From Owenia fusiformis (taxonomy: Eukaryota > Annelida > Polychaeta > Sabellida > Oweniidae): a stretch of DNA of 60,000 bases. A program made the translations under genes and the position numbers. This document shows, piece after piece, positions 38,566 to 49,731 of the stretch (position 1 is the stretch's first letter; every line of letters starts with the position of its first letter). The notes under the pieces were generated by a model. It made no database searches. It saw only the letters and a program-made list of their open reading frames with translations, and was not told the DNA's origin. Where the stretch lies: contig CAIIXF020000001.1 in assembly GCA_903813345.2 (NCBI GenBank), positions 31,600,556-31,660,555 on the forward strand, written 5' to 3'.

Positions 38566-39719
38566 TCACTACTATTGAAAGCTTATATTGATATTGTAGC
38601 AGTGTTTTTTAAGTTCTTTTTGTTGATACAATTCGTTTCCAAACCCTATACTTATATCGATCTGACACACAGTTTTAGTGCAGGTTTAAGTGATTTTTGT
38701 TGATTATTAAACGCAAAGAGCACATGTGTCTCGAACTCGCAACATTGTGGATACAGAGCCCATTCACATAGTTTGACATGCTGGTGCTCTGAACCAGCTT
38801 GTTAGTTAATATCTGACTAAGAGACAGCTTGCTTTCCCGATGAAGAAACGTTATCTGCATCTTTTATGAGTACTATAGTATCTACAACTATTTCTGATCT
38901 TATGAGTATTGGATATCATTATTTTCAATTTTTCTTCAACATGTATTTTAATGACTTCAGTATGAATGGAATGTCCGTCGGAGTTGTGGTCGTTGATGAG
39001 GAATTGGTCATTGAACGGTGTGGATGCTGTTTGTTCCCATATTAGATTATTGTCTTGGGATATTCAGGTTTGATTTTTGCTTGCCAGTTTTACACTTTAC
39101 AGTTTGCTTTTCCCACTAGGTTGCTTTACACTTTTTTCCTTTCTCATTTGTCATTTTTGTTTATATTTAGTAAGGATATGATACGCAGGTCTCTCCTTCT
39201 GTGTGATAACCTGTCCAGAAGATAATTCAACTGCATGCATGAAGAACATTTCGTTGACATGATGCACAGTGAAAGGTTTTCCACACATTTACATTTTCGT
39301 TTAAAAGAGCTTTAATTCCGTTATATACTCAGATCAAGGCCAATTTAGCATACATTTCGCTCTCAAAAATCACTGTGCAATAATAGAATTCAAAGAAATG
39401 TTTGACGTTTTCTTTTTGATGAAATGTAGTTATTTATTCTAAAAATCAATCGATGTCATACACAAAATGCATTTAAGTGGTATAAAGTACAGAAGCAGAG
39501 TAAAAATATGTATTTTAGAATATCACCATGTGTTACCCCATTGTAGCGCCTCTTGCCCATGTTTCTATCAATATAAAACATGATATCATACATCAAATAT
39601 GCATTTATGTCAATTCATGTGGTTTGAAATACAGAAAAATAGATAACATTCTCCTTAGAATACCACCTTGTGTAACCCCACTTTACTGCCTTTTGCCCCT
39701 GTTTATATCAATATAAAAG

Positions 39720-40240
39720 GTAGCATGTAACCTTCCTTGTAACATGTGTAAAAGTTTCAAGAAAATCAGTAAAGTGGTTTTTCTGGAATCACAATGACAA
39801 GATTTATCCAAAAAACTTCCAAGATGGCCGCCAGAATGCAAGATGGCCACCGAAAGGTTAATTAGCTCTAGAACTTCTTACCATGTAATATGTGTGAAAA
39901 TTTGAAGTAAATCCGTTTGGTTTTCCTGAAATCGTGATGACAAGATTTATCTTTAAACTTCCAAGATGGCTGCCAGAATGCAAGATGGCCACCGAAAAAA
40001 TAATGAGGTCTAGGACTTTTTACCATGTTACATGTGTGAACATTTGAAGTACATCTGTTATGTGGTTTTTGTGGAATCGCGATGACAATATTTATCTGAA
40101 AAAAATTCCAAGATGGCCGCCAGAATGCAAGATGGCCCCTGCAAAGTTAATCAGCTCTAGAACTTCTTACCATGTAACATGTGTGAAAATTTGAAGTAAA
40201 TCCGTCTAATGGTTTACCTGGAATCGTGATGACAAGAAAG
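39720..40240 (-). repeat. Inverted ~145-bp array, about four units
   Basis: CATGTAACATGTGTG-type anchors at about 39739, 39881, 40024 and 40171. Each unit is the reverse complement of the left-arm units. Two related but shorter blocks (ACCACCTTGTGTAACCCCA type) precede it at about 39525-39720. Confidence 0.88.
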
Positions 40241-40439
40241 TGAGACTTCAGAATGCCACCTTGTCTAACCCCGTTTTGGTGCCTTTTGCCCCTGTTTACA
40301 TCAATAGAAGAGGTGTTTTCTTTAAGAGGAAAGTCTGTTCTTTCAAACGGTACAATCATTTTATGTGGGAAAGTACCAGACAACAAAACCCCTTTTCTAG
40401 AGCCCTTTTGGAAATCAGATCGGGGACTACAACAGCATA

Positions 40440-40863
40440 ATCATATTTGCTAAAACTGACAATTTGGAGTCTTCAATATTTTTCAATCTAAACAGCATAA
40501 TATGGACTTGAGTTTAATTCTTTTAAAAGTGTATGAAAAACACTATTTTGTTAACTGTACATTATGTGATTATTTTTTTTCACTTTTCATATTAATTCTT
40601 CACTTCATTCTCTCGGGCCCTTCTAGGTTCACCTGACCACAGATGGGGTTCTCTTACACGTTTTTGAAAAATAGGGAGTTTAAGCCTGCATATAAAATTG
40701 AAACGCCAACCTATACGTATGACCAATCAGCCATACAATGCATCGCTTAAATATTTTCCGTTCACATTTAGGATGTGAAGAAACATTGCAAACTTAAACT
40801 TCTACTAGTATTACGAAAAGCGTTAAAAAGATGTCGCGTGGGGACTCATTGAGCTCACTTTTC
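40440..40863. other. Spacer with a dispersed ~120-bp repeat
   Basis: Bases 40678-40800 (AAACGCCAACCTATACGTAT, then CAATGCATCGCTTAA) are closely repeated at 44700-44823 inside the P450 intron. No gene. Confidence 0.6.
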
Positions 40864-41250
40864 CAAGGAGGATTGGCTCCCCAGAGTGAGTGCAACATCG
40901 ATATTCTCTCCCATGTGTGGGCTAGTACCTTTGCATTCGTTCGACTTCACTTCTTAAAAGAGAGCTTCGTCTAAGGGTAGTTTATAACTAGACTCTGCGA
41001 GCAGGGTATACATTGGCATGTCATCAAAATTTGAATTCAAACAGCCGCAATTTTGTTCACTATTTGAATCGTGTTATTTCCTAACGAAAAACGTTCCAAA
41101 ACTCACAAGAAATGATCGAGATATTAGTTCGAATCATTTGAACTGTTTATTTTGAATTTATAGTCGGTAATAAATTCAGAAAATAACGACATTTCGAAGT
41201 TTTCATTATTGGAAAATATGAGTTCCGATCCTGGGAGCCAATCCTCCTTG
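40864..41250. mobile_element. 387-bp MITE with 18-bp perfect TIRs, upstream of the P450 gene
   Basis: CAAGGAGGATTGGCTCCC at 40864-40881 is exactly complementary to 41233-41250. The interior is non-coding. A TATAAAA lies at 41254, immediately outside. Confidence 0.87.
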
Positions 41251-41727
41251 CCTTATAAAATGGCTATACAGGACGACATTGTTGCTCAAAATATATGTGT
41301 GGCATACATGATACCTATATGAGTGAGTCGACACAGAAACCTAACCAAACATACTACCCGGGAAACTACCCCACACCCCTACGTGCCCCTACGATATTAC
41401 CACATTTCAATAAGCGTAAAACTATTAATCTTCATCTGTAATTATGTATAATCCACCTCATGTCAGCACTCGGCAATAGTGAATTCTTGGCAGTTGAAAA
41501 CGTAAACCACTGTAAGTTGGAACGTTTGATCGATTCTTCTTCTGGTCTGCCGGTATATCGACGTAAACCCCCCAGCACAAATCCAATTGAGATCGATCGA
41601 GTAATTAACTCATGTGAAAGACTGCATCAGCCATTTGTGTTGATGAGAAATCTGCTTCTACTTTTAAAGGTTTGCACCTGATATTTCTGATATCGAATGA
41701 CATTTATACAGCATAGGCAGAATAATA
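41251..41727 (+). promoter_or_regulatory. Presumed P450 promoter / 5' UTR region
   Basis: CCTTATAAAATGG at about 41251-41263 resembles a TATA box but lies about 470 bp before the ATG, so it would need a long or spliced 5' UTR. The open frame at 41460-41681 has no recognisable domain. No closer TATA box was seen. Confidence 0.35.
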
Positions 41728-44700
41728 ATGTTTACATCTATTGCAATTGTCATAACGATCGTCTTGTTATGGCTCTTGAAGTCTCTCCTACACAGTAAGC
41801 TAAGGCATATACCTGGACCTAAGGGTAATATCCTGGTAGGAAACGCCCTTCAGTTAGACAAAGACAGACTGTATATACAGCTACAGGAATGGGGCGAAAC
41901 ATATGGTAATGTATTCAAAGTCCAGCTATTCCGAGATGAAATCGTTGTGGTGAGTGCATATGACGAGATCAAAGAAGTACTAATCGATAAATCCAATGAC
42001 TTTGCCGGAAGGAGAAATGGCTATACAATGGAGTATATGTATGGACCTGTAGGTGAAGACAAAGCTGGGGCTCCGCAAGATGTCTCGTTTCAAGATTATA
42101 GTGCAGAGTACGTGACGTGCAAGAAGTTTACCCACCAGGCTTTGAAGCAGTACGGAGATGGGATGGATAAAATTGTTTCTCTTGCTATGGATGAGATACA
42201 GAACTGCGTCACTGATTTCCTTAGTCACGGCGGCAATCCATTTGATCCAAAAGAGTCTGTTTACAGATGTACCTTAAATATAATGATCGGATTGGTATGT
42301 TACATCCTAACAGGACATAAGGCCTATATTATTACGCAACATAAATTATTATATATTGTATAGAATTTGCACTAAGCAATTTCATTTGCTGCCACTTCCT
42401 TCTCAAAGGTTGCATATACCCTGCTGGGCTCCAGCAACATATGTCTCATGATATATAAACAAACAAAAATTGAGATTACAATTATCTCACATGATATGAA
42501 TATGTATTTAATCTTTAGTTGACAAAACTGATAAATGTCATATTGACCTAGATACGTGTGACCCTGACATAGCTGTTCGTGAATGAATATTTTATGTTCA
42601 ATCGAGACAAACTATCGCCTCTCTTTTAGATACTCGGCAAAAAAGTGGAACACGATTCTTTTGACTTCAAAGAAGTGTACAAAATCTTAAACATTGGCCA
42701 GGAGATGAATGAATGTGGTGATTCCTTAGCCCTGGACATTTTTCCATGGCTACGATTTTGTGGCAACAGAACTTATAAAGCCTTGCAAAATTTCAAGCGA
42801 AACAAAGATGCCCTGTTAGTCTCGTGGATTCAGCAAAGTGAAATATCTGTAAGTGTCGAATATTCGCATTAGAATAGTTTATTATTGGTGTAATGGGGAA
42901 GTCGCTCAGCATCTTCATATTTTTTAATTGGTTTGGGTCGATTTATGTCAACATGACGGACCAGGAAAATGGCTGATCAGAGCTGTCATTAAATGAATCC
43001 GGGGTCCTCGTCCCAATGAGCATTCCATCATTACCGCATCGTCGACAGAACATTCAACAGTATTTTTTATGAATCTTTGGTGCAGTATCCCATTCATTAT
43101 TTAAATGTTTTATTTGATAGCTTCAGAGTGGGGAAAGATCCAATGGTGCGTGTGAAACTTTGGTGCAGTATCTCAGAGAAGGGAAGCTTTCTTATGGGAA
43201 CGTGCATGGCATTGTCTCAGATATTTTATTTGCTGGTAAGTTTATGATGACTATATGAATGGAAATAACCCATTTTCATCCATTTATAAAGTGAATAAAT
43301 TGGGAGCAGAAGAGCGATATTCAAATGTTCGTTTACAGTGGCGTAGGAACAATGTACGCCAAAACGCCAGTGCGTAGTGTTGAAAAGTGAGAATAAAAAG
43401 GCTTATCAATTTCCCTATGTTCTTTATTCATATTTTCTCATTGTATTGTGCAAAAGTAATCTCGAGCACACTAGCCTAAAGAAATGTTTTGTGGATACCC
43501 AGTGGCGGATCCAGGAACCAACAAGGGGGGGGGGGGACAAATTTCTGGTCAGAGAAAAAAACTTTTTGGGGCCTTAAGGCCTTTTTGGCCCAAATTTTTT
43601 TCGGGACCCATTTTTTTGCTCGATTTTTTCAATAGTACTCTTTGCATGGTTTTTGTGCCTCTATTTTTCTCACCTGGGCCACAGATAAATGGCATCTTTT
43701 TGAAAAAGAAAATGTTGAAAGTTACCTTGATTCTACAGTTCTAATACAAAGTAATCATTATTGCTTTGTTTGGCAAAGAATCATTTAAGAGATTGAATTC
43801 ACTCACCAACATGCTTTATTTCATGAAAATCGAGCCACTAGTGACTATCTTATGGATTTTAAAAGTAAAATACAATTTCGCCAAATATTCGTGATTCGCG
43901 TTCTCTTCACGAATTTGAGAGAAAAACAGTTTTTTTCAAAAACTACTTGATGAACACCTTTGCAATTTTTGTGCGTGTTCCGTAATGCTTAAGCAAACTG
44001 TGGTATCATTTATAATGATGACCTCTTTAAATTAGATGTATTTTTTTATTCTCCCCTATCCCCAATTTTTCAATTTCACTATATCGATTTATATTCCGTT
44101 GCTAGGTAAAACCATAGACAGAAATTATGGTTAAGTCAGCAATTATCTATTTTCTTACTCAATCACCAATTGCTATTTGTAGTACTTCTTGAAATATGAA
44201 TGTTAAAGACAAAAACATCTTGAAAATTACGCGTTCGATTACGCGTTCAGCAGATTTTTAAGATAATAGGTTATTGTTTTAGGAAATATAACATTTTCAT
44301 CACCCCCTAAGTCACGTTGACCTCGATTTGACCTTTGTGGTGGGAGGTTTATTTGGTCTTGCGAATTAGTGTTATAAAAAAGGTTGCAGACATTAGGATA
44401 TTGTATCATTGATTAATGCGTTTCTTAAATCAATTGATCAAACTAGATTCTTTCACCTGTGCGTATTGTCGTATTGCACGGTACACGTTGGAATCAGACA
44501 ATACTATATCTCAATTCAATAATTCAAAAATGATTAAAAATCTCTCATTGTTATTTGGAAATCAGGCGTCTATATTGTTCGAGACATAAGAAAAGTGAGA
44601 ATGATTTGTGTCGAGATTGAAAAGATCGGCTTTGCATTGTGATTTTAAATGATGAAAATCATTCGAACGTTTTAATCACATTAAAAACAAGGTATCAGGG

Positions 44701-46491
44701 ATTTTAAGCTTGCATATAAAATCGAAACGCCAACCTATACGTATGACCAATCGCCGATACAAATGCATCGCTTAATAAATACTTCCGTTCACATTTAGGT
44801 TGTGAAAACATTGCAAGCTTAAAATCTTTATTGCCATAAAATGACGTTTTACGATCATAAAATAGGCGTTTTGATATAGAAGATATGACACAATTGTTTC
44901 ATATTTTTGGCGAGATTTTTTGGCGTAGTGTTGAATTTACACCTTCCTACGCCCCTGGTTTAAGCAACTTAGATTGATATCCCTTGCACCTAGAGCTTCT
45001 TCATCTTAGTTTGAACTAAACTCTGCGTGCGTTATATTTTAAAACCATTTTGGTATCGGTGCCATATCGATAATGTAAGTTATATTTTAGGAGTATCCAC
45101 GACATCAACAACACTAACTGCATTTTTCTTGGTGTTAATTAACAAGCCAGCCGTGCAGGAGAAGATACAAGAAGAGATAGATAGAGTGATAGGTGGAGAG
45201 AGGCTGCCGACTCTTAAAGACAGAAGTAATATGCCATACACCTGCGCCGCAATCCTTGAAGCTTTGCGTTATACAACAACATTGGCTCTGTCGTTGCCCC
45301 ACAGAACTGTCCGTGACACGAGTGTTGGAGGCTTCAGTGTGCCCAATGACACCACGGTATGCATTCAGACGAGTATAAAGAATGACACGAATACTAAATA
45401 TTTAGTGGACACCTGCAATTTCCAATAACGAAAGAAAGTAAATCAATAACGCAGATGCGAGTAGGTAGTTACCAGTTTCACCACCAGGTGGCTCGTTCGG
45501 GTCAGATAGCATGGCGGGTATAGTAGAAAAATCCCCTTAACTTAAATAACATCTGTTTTAGTGGTTCAATTTTCATATAACCCTTATGTATCTAATAGTT
45601 ATGCAAATCAAAATATGTCCAGTAAATGAAAATGTTATCTGACCAATACAAGAAAAGATATTTCACTTTTTGTGATTTTGTAACATGGGCTCTATGGAGA
45701 ATCAACCCGAACTAGAAGTCACACTTTCAAAAATAATGAAATTTTCAAACTTGATAAACAATTTTCGAATCCATATTTCTAGATGTACTTTTACATGTAG
45801 ATTTCAAATATAACATCGCTTTGACTGAATTTTGAATATTTAATGGCGTAAATCAAGATTTTTTCTACTCGCATCTAGTCTATTAGGTGTTGAATGTATC
45901 AAAGTTACAATGGCCAACCATCAAAATTAAAGATCAATTCATATTGCAATCCATGCAACTCAAGCTTGGCATCCAAGTTTTTAGATAGTTTTACATAATG
46001 TACTTTTTTTCTTTTCGTTATTTTATGAAGGTCTGGGTGAATCTATGGGCAATGCATCACGATGATAGATACTTCGAAGACCCATATACCTACAGAGTTG
46101 AAAGGTTCCTGGGTGAAGATGGTGATTTGCTACCACCGAATGAAAGAAAATCGTAAGATAACTAATAACATATTTAAATACGAGTAGTATCAAAAACTAG
46201 ATCCTTTCGCTCAAACCGCGTGACTTTTGTATCCTTAATAAAATCTGATATTGTTTTAGATTTTTGCCATTTGGTGTGGGAAGAAGAGTTTGCCTTGGAG
46301 AAACATTAGCCAGGGCCCGACTGTTCTTATTTGTTGCCAGTCTCCTACAAAAGGTTGACATTCTCCCAGAAAATGAAACCAATATACCAGACCCAGATCC
46401 TGCCAAGTTTAACTACGCTATGGTGAACATTCCGACTCCTTTCAACATAGTTGTCAAACAGAGGAAATTATGGAATGGAGGTGCAAAATGA
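41728..46491 (+). CDS. Cytochrome P450, CYP2-clan-like, complete
   Basis: Six exons: 41728-42294, 42630-42848, 43121-43235, 45091-45356, 46031-46152 and 46260-46491. GT/AG borders and frame are consistent, giving 506 aa. Residues 3-20 are a hydrophobic ER anchor, followed by the PGPKG hinge. DIFPWLRFCGN is the CYP2/CYP1-clan signature. The I helix reads FAGVSTTSTT (A300-T308), so the usual acidic residue is Ser303. The K helix ExxR is E357-R360 (EALR). A CYP2-like HRTVRDT and a RVERFLGEDG meander precede the heme loop FGVGRRVCLG, with Cys441 as iron ligand. P450s of this clan are ER-membrane monooxygenases acting on small lipophilic molecules; the substrate cannot be inferred. Intron 3 is 1.86 kb and filled with transposon pieces. 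Confidence 0.95.
43337..44960 (+). mobile_element. Inserted element(s) in P450 intron 3, CAGTGGCGTAGGAA ... TTCCTACGCCCCTGG
   Basis: The terminal repeats are inverted and match the ~300-bp element at 36106-36404. Here the two halves (43337-43450 and 44830-44960) are separated by about 1.4 kb. That extra stretch begins near CAGTGGCGGATCCAGG at about 43500, a terminus type common to DNA transposons in marine invertebrates, with no matching partner seen. It also includes the 44700-44823 copy of the repeat found at 40678-40800. This looks like nested insertions. Confidence 0.65.
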
Positions 46492-47058
46492 TTCGAGCTA
46501 AAAGTGGATAATCTTGCAGCATAATCATTTTAAAGGCAGAAAAATTCTAAATTAAATATGAGTTTTTGATTTAATTACTCCTTATTCTAAGTGTATTATA
46601 CGTCTTGTAATCAGACAAATTGATTAACAGTATATCAAATGATAGGAAGTGGTACATAAAACAACTGTCCAATGGCCATGCAACTAGAATAGATCCAGGT
46701 TAGATATAGAGTCAACAGAGCAAGCGTGAGTCAGCAGAGCAAGCCAAAAGTGTAAATACATATTTTATAATAATATTTCTAGTCTAGGTTGCATCCACGC
46801 CGAGTGTTCAGATGATCAGATAATCATACAATTAAATTGAAAGCTACCCTATGATCATCAGTAAAACAGGTATGAATTGTAAGGCCTGCATCATACTTAT
46901 GTCCAATCATAAGTTCGAATAATAGTTGTGCTTCAAATATTAATTGTATGACATCACGAGACCAATGTTAATGCTACCAGGGGGAATCGGACCTGCAGGC
47001 CTTACTATTTATGCATGTTTTTCTGCTTTGAAAAATTCGATGTGTGATGTATATTTTT
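46492..47058. other. P450 3' UTR and spacer
   Basis: No further exon. A conventional AATAAA was not certain in this stretch. Nothing else was recognised. Confidence 0.4.
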
Positions 47059-48131
47059 ATCGCACCCTAAGGTGCTATATTGTAATCAGTTTGCCGGGTG
47101 AGTGGAAGGGCGGGCGGGCGTCCCGAATAATCTTGTCTACAAGTTTCCAGCCAAACCGTTTGAGGGATTCATTTGAAATTCTCAGGAATGTTTTTACCTA
47201 TGAAAGTTTAGAACTCATTAGTTTTTCGGCATTCTGGGTAAATGTTAAGGCGGTCATTTTGGATTTTCCGTCCTAAAATCTTGTCTGTCAAGGCTTGTCT
47301 ACAGGTTTCCAGCCAAACCGTTTGAGGGATTCATTTGAAATTCTCAGGGATGTTGCTACCTATGAAAGTTTAGAACTCATTAGTTTTTCGGTATTCTGGG
47401 TAAATGTTAAGGCGGCCATTTTGGATTTTCCGTTCTAAAATCTTGTCTGTCAAGGCTAGTCTACAGGTTTCCAGCCAAACCGTTTGAGGGATTCATTTGA
47501 AATTCTCAGGAATGTTTCTACCTTTGAAAGTTTAGAACTGATTAGTTTTTCGACATTCTGGATAAATGTTAAGACGGCCATTTTGGATTTTCCGTCCTTA
47601 AATCTTGTCTGTCAAGGCTTGTCTACAGGTTTCCAGCCAAACCGTTTGAGGGATTCATTTGAAATTCTCAGGGATGGTTCTACCTATAAAAGTTTAGAAC
47701 TGATTAGTTTTTCGGCATTCTTGGTAAATGTTAAGGCGGCCATTTTGGATTTTTCGTCCTAAAATCGTGTCTGTGAAGGCCTGTTTTAAAAAATAAAAAA
47801 GAATTTCCCATTGAGAGCAATGTTAAATTAAAAATTTTTTTTAGAAATAACTAAACGGTCAATCTTTCCAATTTTCACATATTTTATAATACATCAGTAT
47901 TTCTTTTACCAGGATTTTTTCAGGAAAATCTGAATTGTAGAAAAAAGCTGATACACTGTGAAGTAATACCTTAAAACGTGTCTCTTGAGGGTTGTTTACA
48001 GGTTTCATCCTAAAATTTTAGAGATGATGGAAAGTTTAGAACTGATTAGTTTTGAGGCAGTCTGGGTAAATGTTTAGGTGGCCATTTTGAAATTTCCATC
48101 CCGAAAAGTGTATTCTGTTCAAGGGTGCGAT
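47059..48131 (+). mobile_element. ~1.07-kb element with ATCGCACCCT ends and 162-bp internal repeats
   Basis: The left end ATCGCACCCT (47059-47068) runs into a hairpin (GCACCCTAAGGTGC) and is matched by AGGGTGCGAT at 48122-48131. Inside are four tandem 162-bp units at about 47130-47780 and a decayed fifth near 47995-48110. TTTCCAGCCAAACCG recurs at 47144, 47306, 47468 and 47630. As 162 is divisible by 3, repeated peptide frames appear, but they carry no recognisable domain. In design it parallels the HINE-like array and the TGTCACCACC family. Confidence 0.8.
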
Positions 48132-49731
48132 TCTGTTCACCCTGTGGCTTGTTTTTATTTTTTTGTCGCTCACAGCACCCCTGGTGTAAATTTTAGTCTC
48201 CACTCCACGAGAAAAGGTTTTTCAATTGGATGATGTCATTTTGTTAGGAAATGATATGGTATGGTTTAACATATGTTATATGAATCTTCATACTTGGGTA
48301 TTGATTTGGCCCACCCTGTACAAACACACAAAATTAACATAAATATACATTTTTATGTTATGTTTATTATAATCTAATATGATTGTATTTTATTGAAGAT
48401 GGACCTTCTAAATTATTAGGACAAAGTTATACATACATGTACATTAGTGAATTAAAAGTTCATTCATTGTTACCAATATAAAACTCAGATCTTGATATAA
48501 TGGCAATCTGTCATAAGGAATGCAACACTTGGTCTTAATTGAGATAAAAAAAAACTCATAAATATTCTGCACTATAACATACTGTCTACAATAAATACAT
48601 AGAACTTATTAATAAATATGATTACTCATTTAAAATATGTAATCCTATAGCAAAGTATAGCTCAATAAAATTACATATATCCGAGCTTTTAATCTCCCCA
48701 AAAGCCATGATCAACAAAATACCACTAAACCAGTAGATTATTTTGAAATGGTTTTCAAAGTTCTACAACATGCGGTGAATGGTAAGTATGTTACTGGTTT
48801 AGTCACATCTGTGAAACTTCGTGTGTATACTCGAGTATTCGATCTCTTGCCGAAGTATCCGTTGACTTGACACTGGTAGACTCATTCGACTTCACTCATT
48901 TTATCAAATACAGTCGATAGATGTCTACGCTTGAATTTTTGATGTGCCACTTTTATTTAAAGATGTAAATGGCTGCCTCTGTATGCAAACCTACTAACAT
49001 TGATTTAAAAAACAACAACATGACACCAATTTGCAGAAATGTTAAGGTTGGCCCAATATTTGGACTTAATTACTGGTATTATTTTTTAGAGTAGACTATT
49101 CTGTATTAAAAGTTTCATCTATTATAAAAATGTTCATGTCATGTGTATGGGAAGAGTGATGTTGTTGGAACCTGAAATCACAACCAGAGGTCAGGGCGCC
49201 ATATGGTGTTAAAACTCCAACATGAATAAGTAAACAAAGTCAACCAGAGTGACAAGGGCTATATCTTTTGAATAAAATAAAGACAATTAAAATGTGGTAA
49301 TAAACAACGTAGATATTGAGAGTATTTGGTAAAATAAGTAAACCAGAGTCTGCCAACTTGGATCAAATAAGAAGACTTCTGCAAGAGTTTGAATACTTAG
49401 GTAGCTCACAACTCCCAGAGCAATACGAACGTATGTTGACCACACGAGTCTCAGATCGTCCGTCAAAATTCAGTAAAAGATATTCAGATTGCAGATTTTG
49501 AGGTTGACAACTTGTTGAAAGTTGAAATATCCACTTTTCTTCCATTGTATAGTTGTTTGCAACCCCTTGGGTTAAGTCCATAACTTGCATACTTTGCAGC
49601 AAATTATGAAAACCATACGTCGCACTATGGTTCCTTTTCCTATATGGAGCTATTTACTGCCTAAAGGATAGCGGATAAAGTGTGAAACTAGGCAGGAATA
49701 TTCAGCAGAACTGTGATTCTCCATAAGGCAT
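48132..49731. other. Intergenic / 3' flank of the 8-Cys gene
   Basis: It contains TATGTTATGTTTATTATAATC-like AT-rich stretches and several TTTATT motifs that could be minus-strand polyadenylation signals. The open frame at 49316-49501 is not recognised. Confidence 0.4.

Larger units (their letters stand above)
36587..40439. mobile_element. 3.85-kb inverted-repeat element with 145-bp arrays in both arms
   Basis: The ends TAGTCCCTGATCTG (36587-36600) and CAGATCGGGGACTA (40426-40439) are inverted repeats. The outer ~180 bp of each arm (36600-36780 and 40240-40425) is a near-identical inverted pair. Inside these lie tandem arrays of a ~145-bp unit, six on the left (36780-37640) and about four inverted on the right (39720-40240). 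The unit contains CACACATGTTACATGGTA and CATCTTGCATTCTGGCGGCC. CAACA flanks the element on both sides (36581-36585 and 40440-40444), a candidate 5-bp target duplication with one extra A on the left. The 2-kb core holds a coding remnant at 37651-37881 and a short TGTCACCACC element at 38439-38565. The superfamily was not recognised. Confidence 0.8.

Noticed and set aside
41460-41681. 73-codon frame just before the P450
   Set aside because: No domain, no homology recognised and no clear joining to the P450 exon 1 start; treated as upstream region.
47484-47762. Repeat-containing protein in the 162-bp array
   Set aside because: The frames come from the repeat period being a multiple of 3; no flanking exons or domain.
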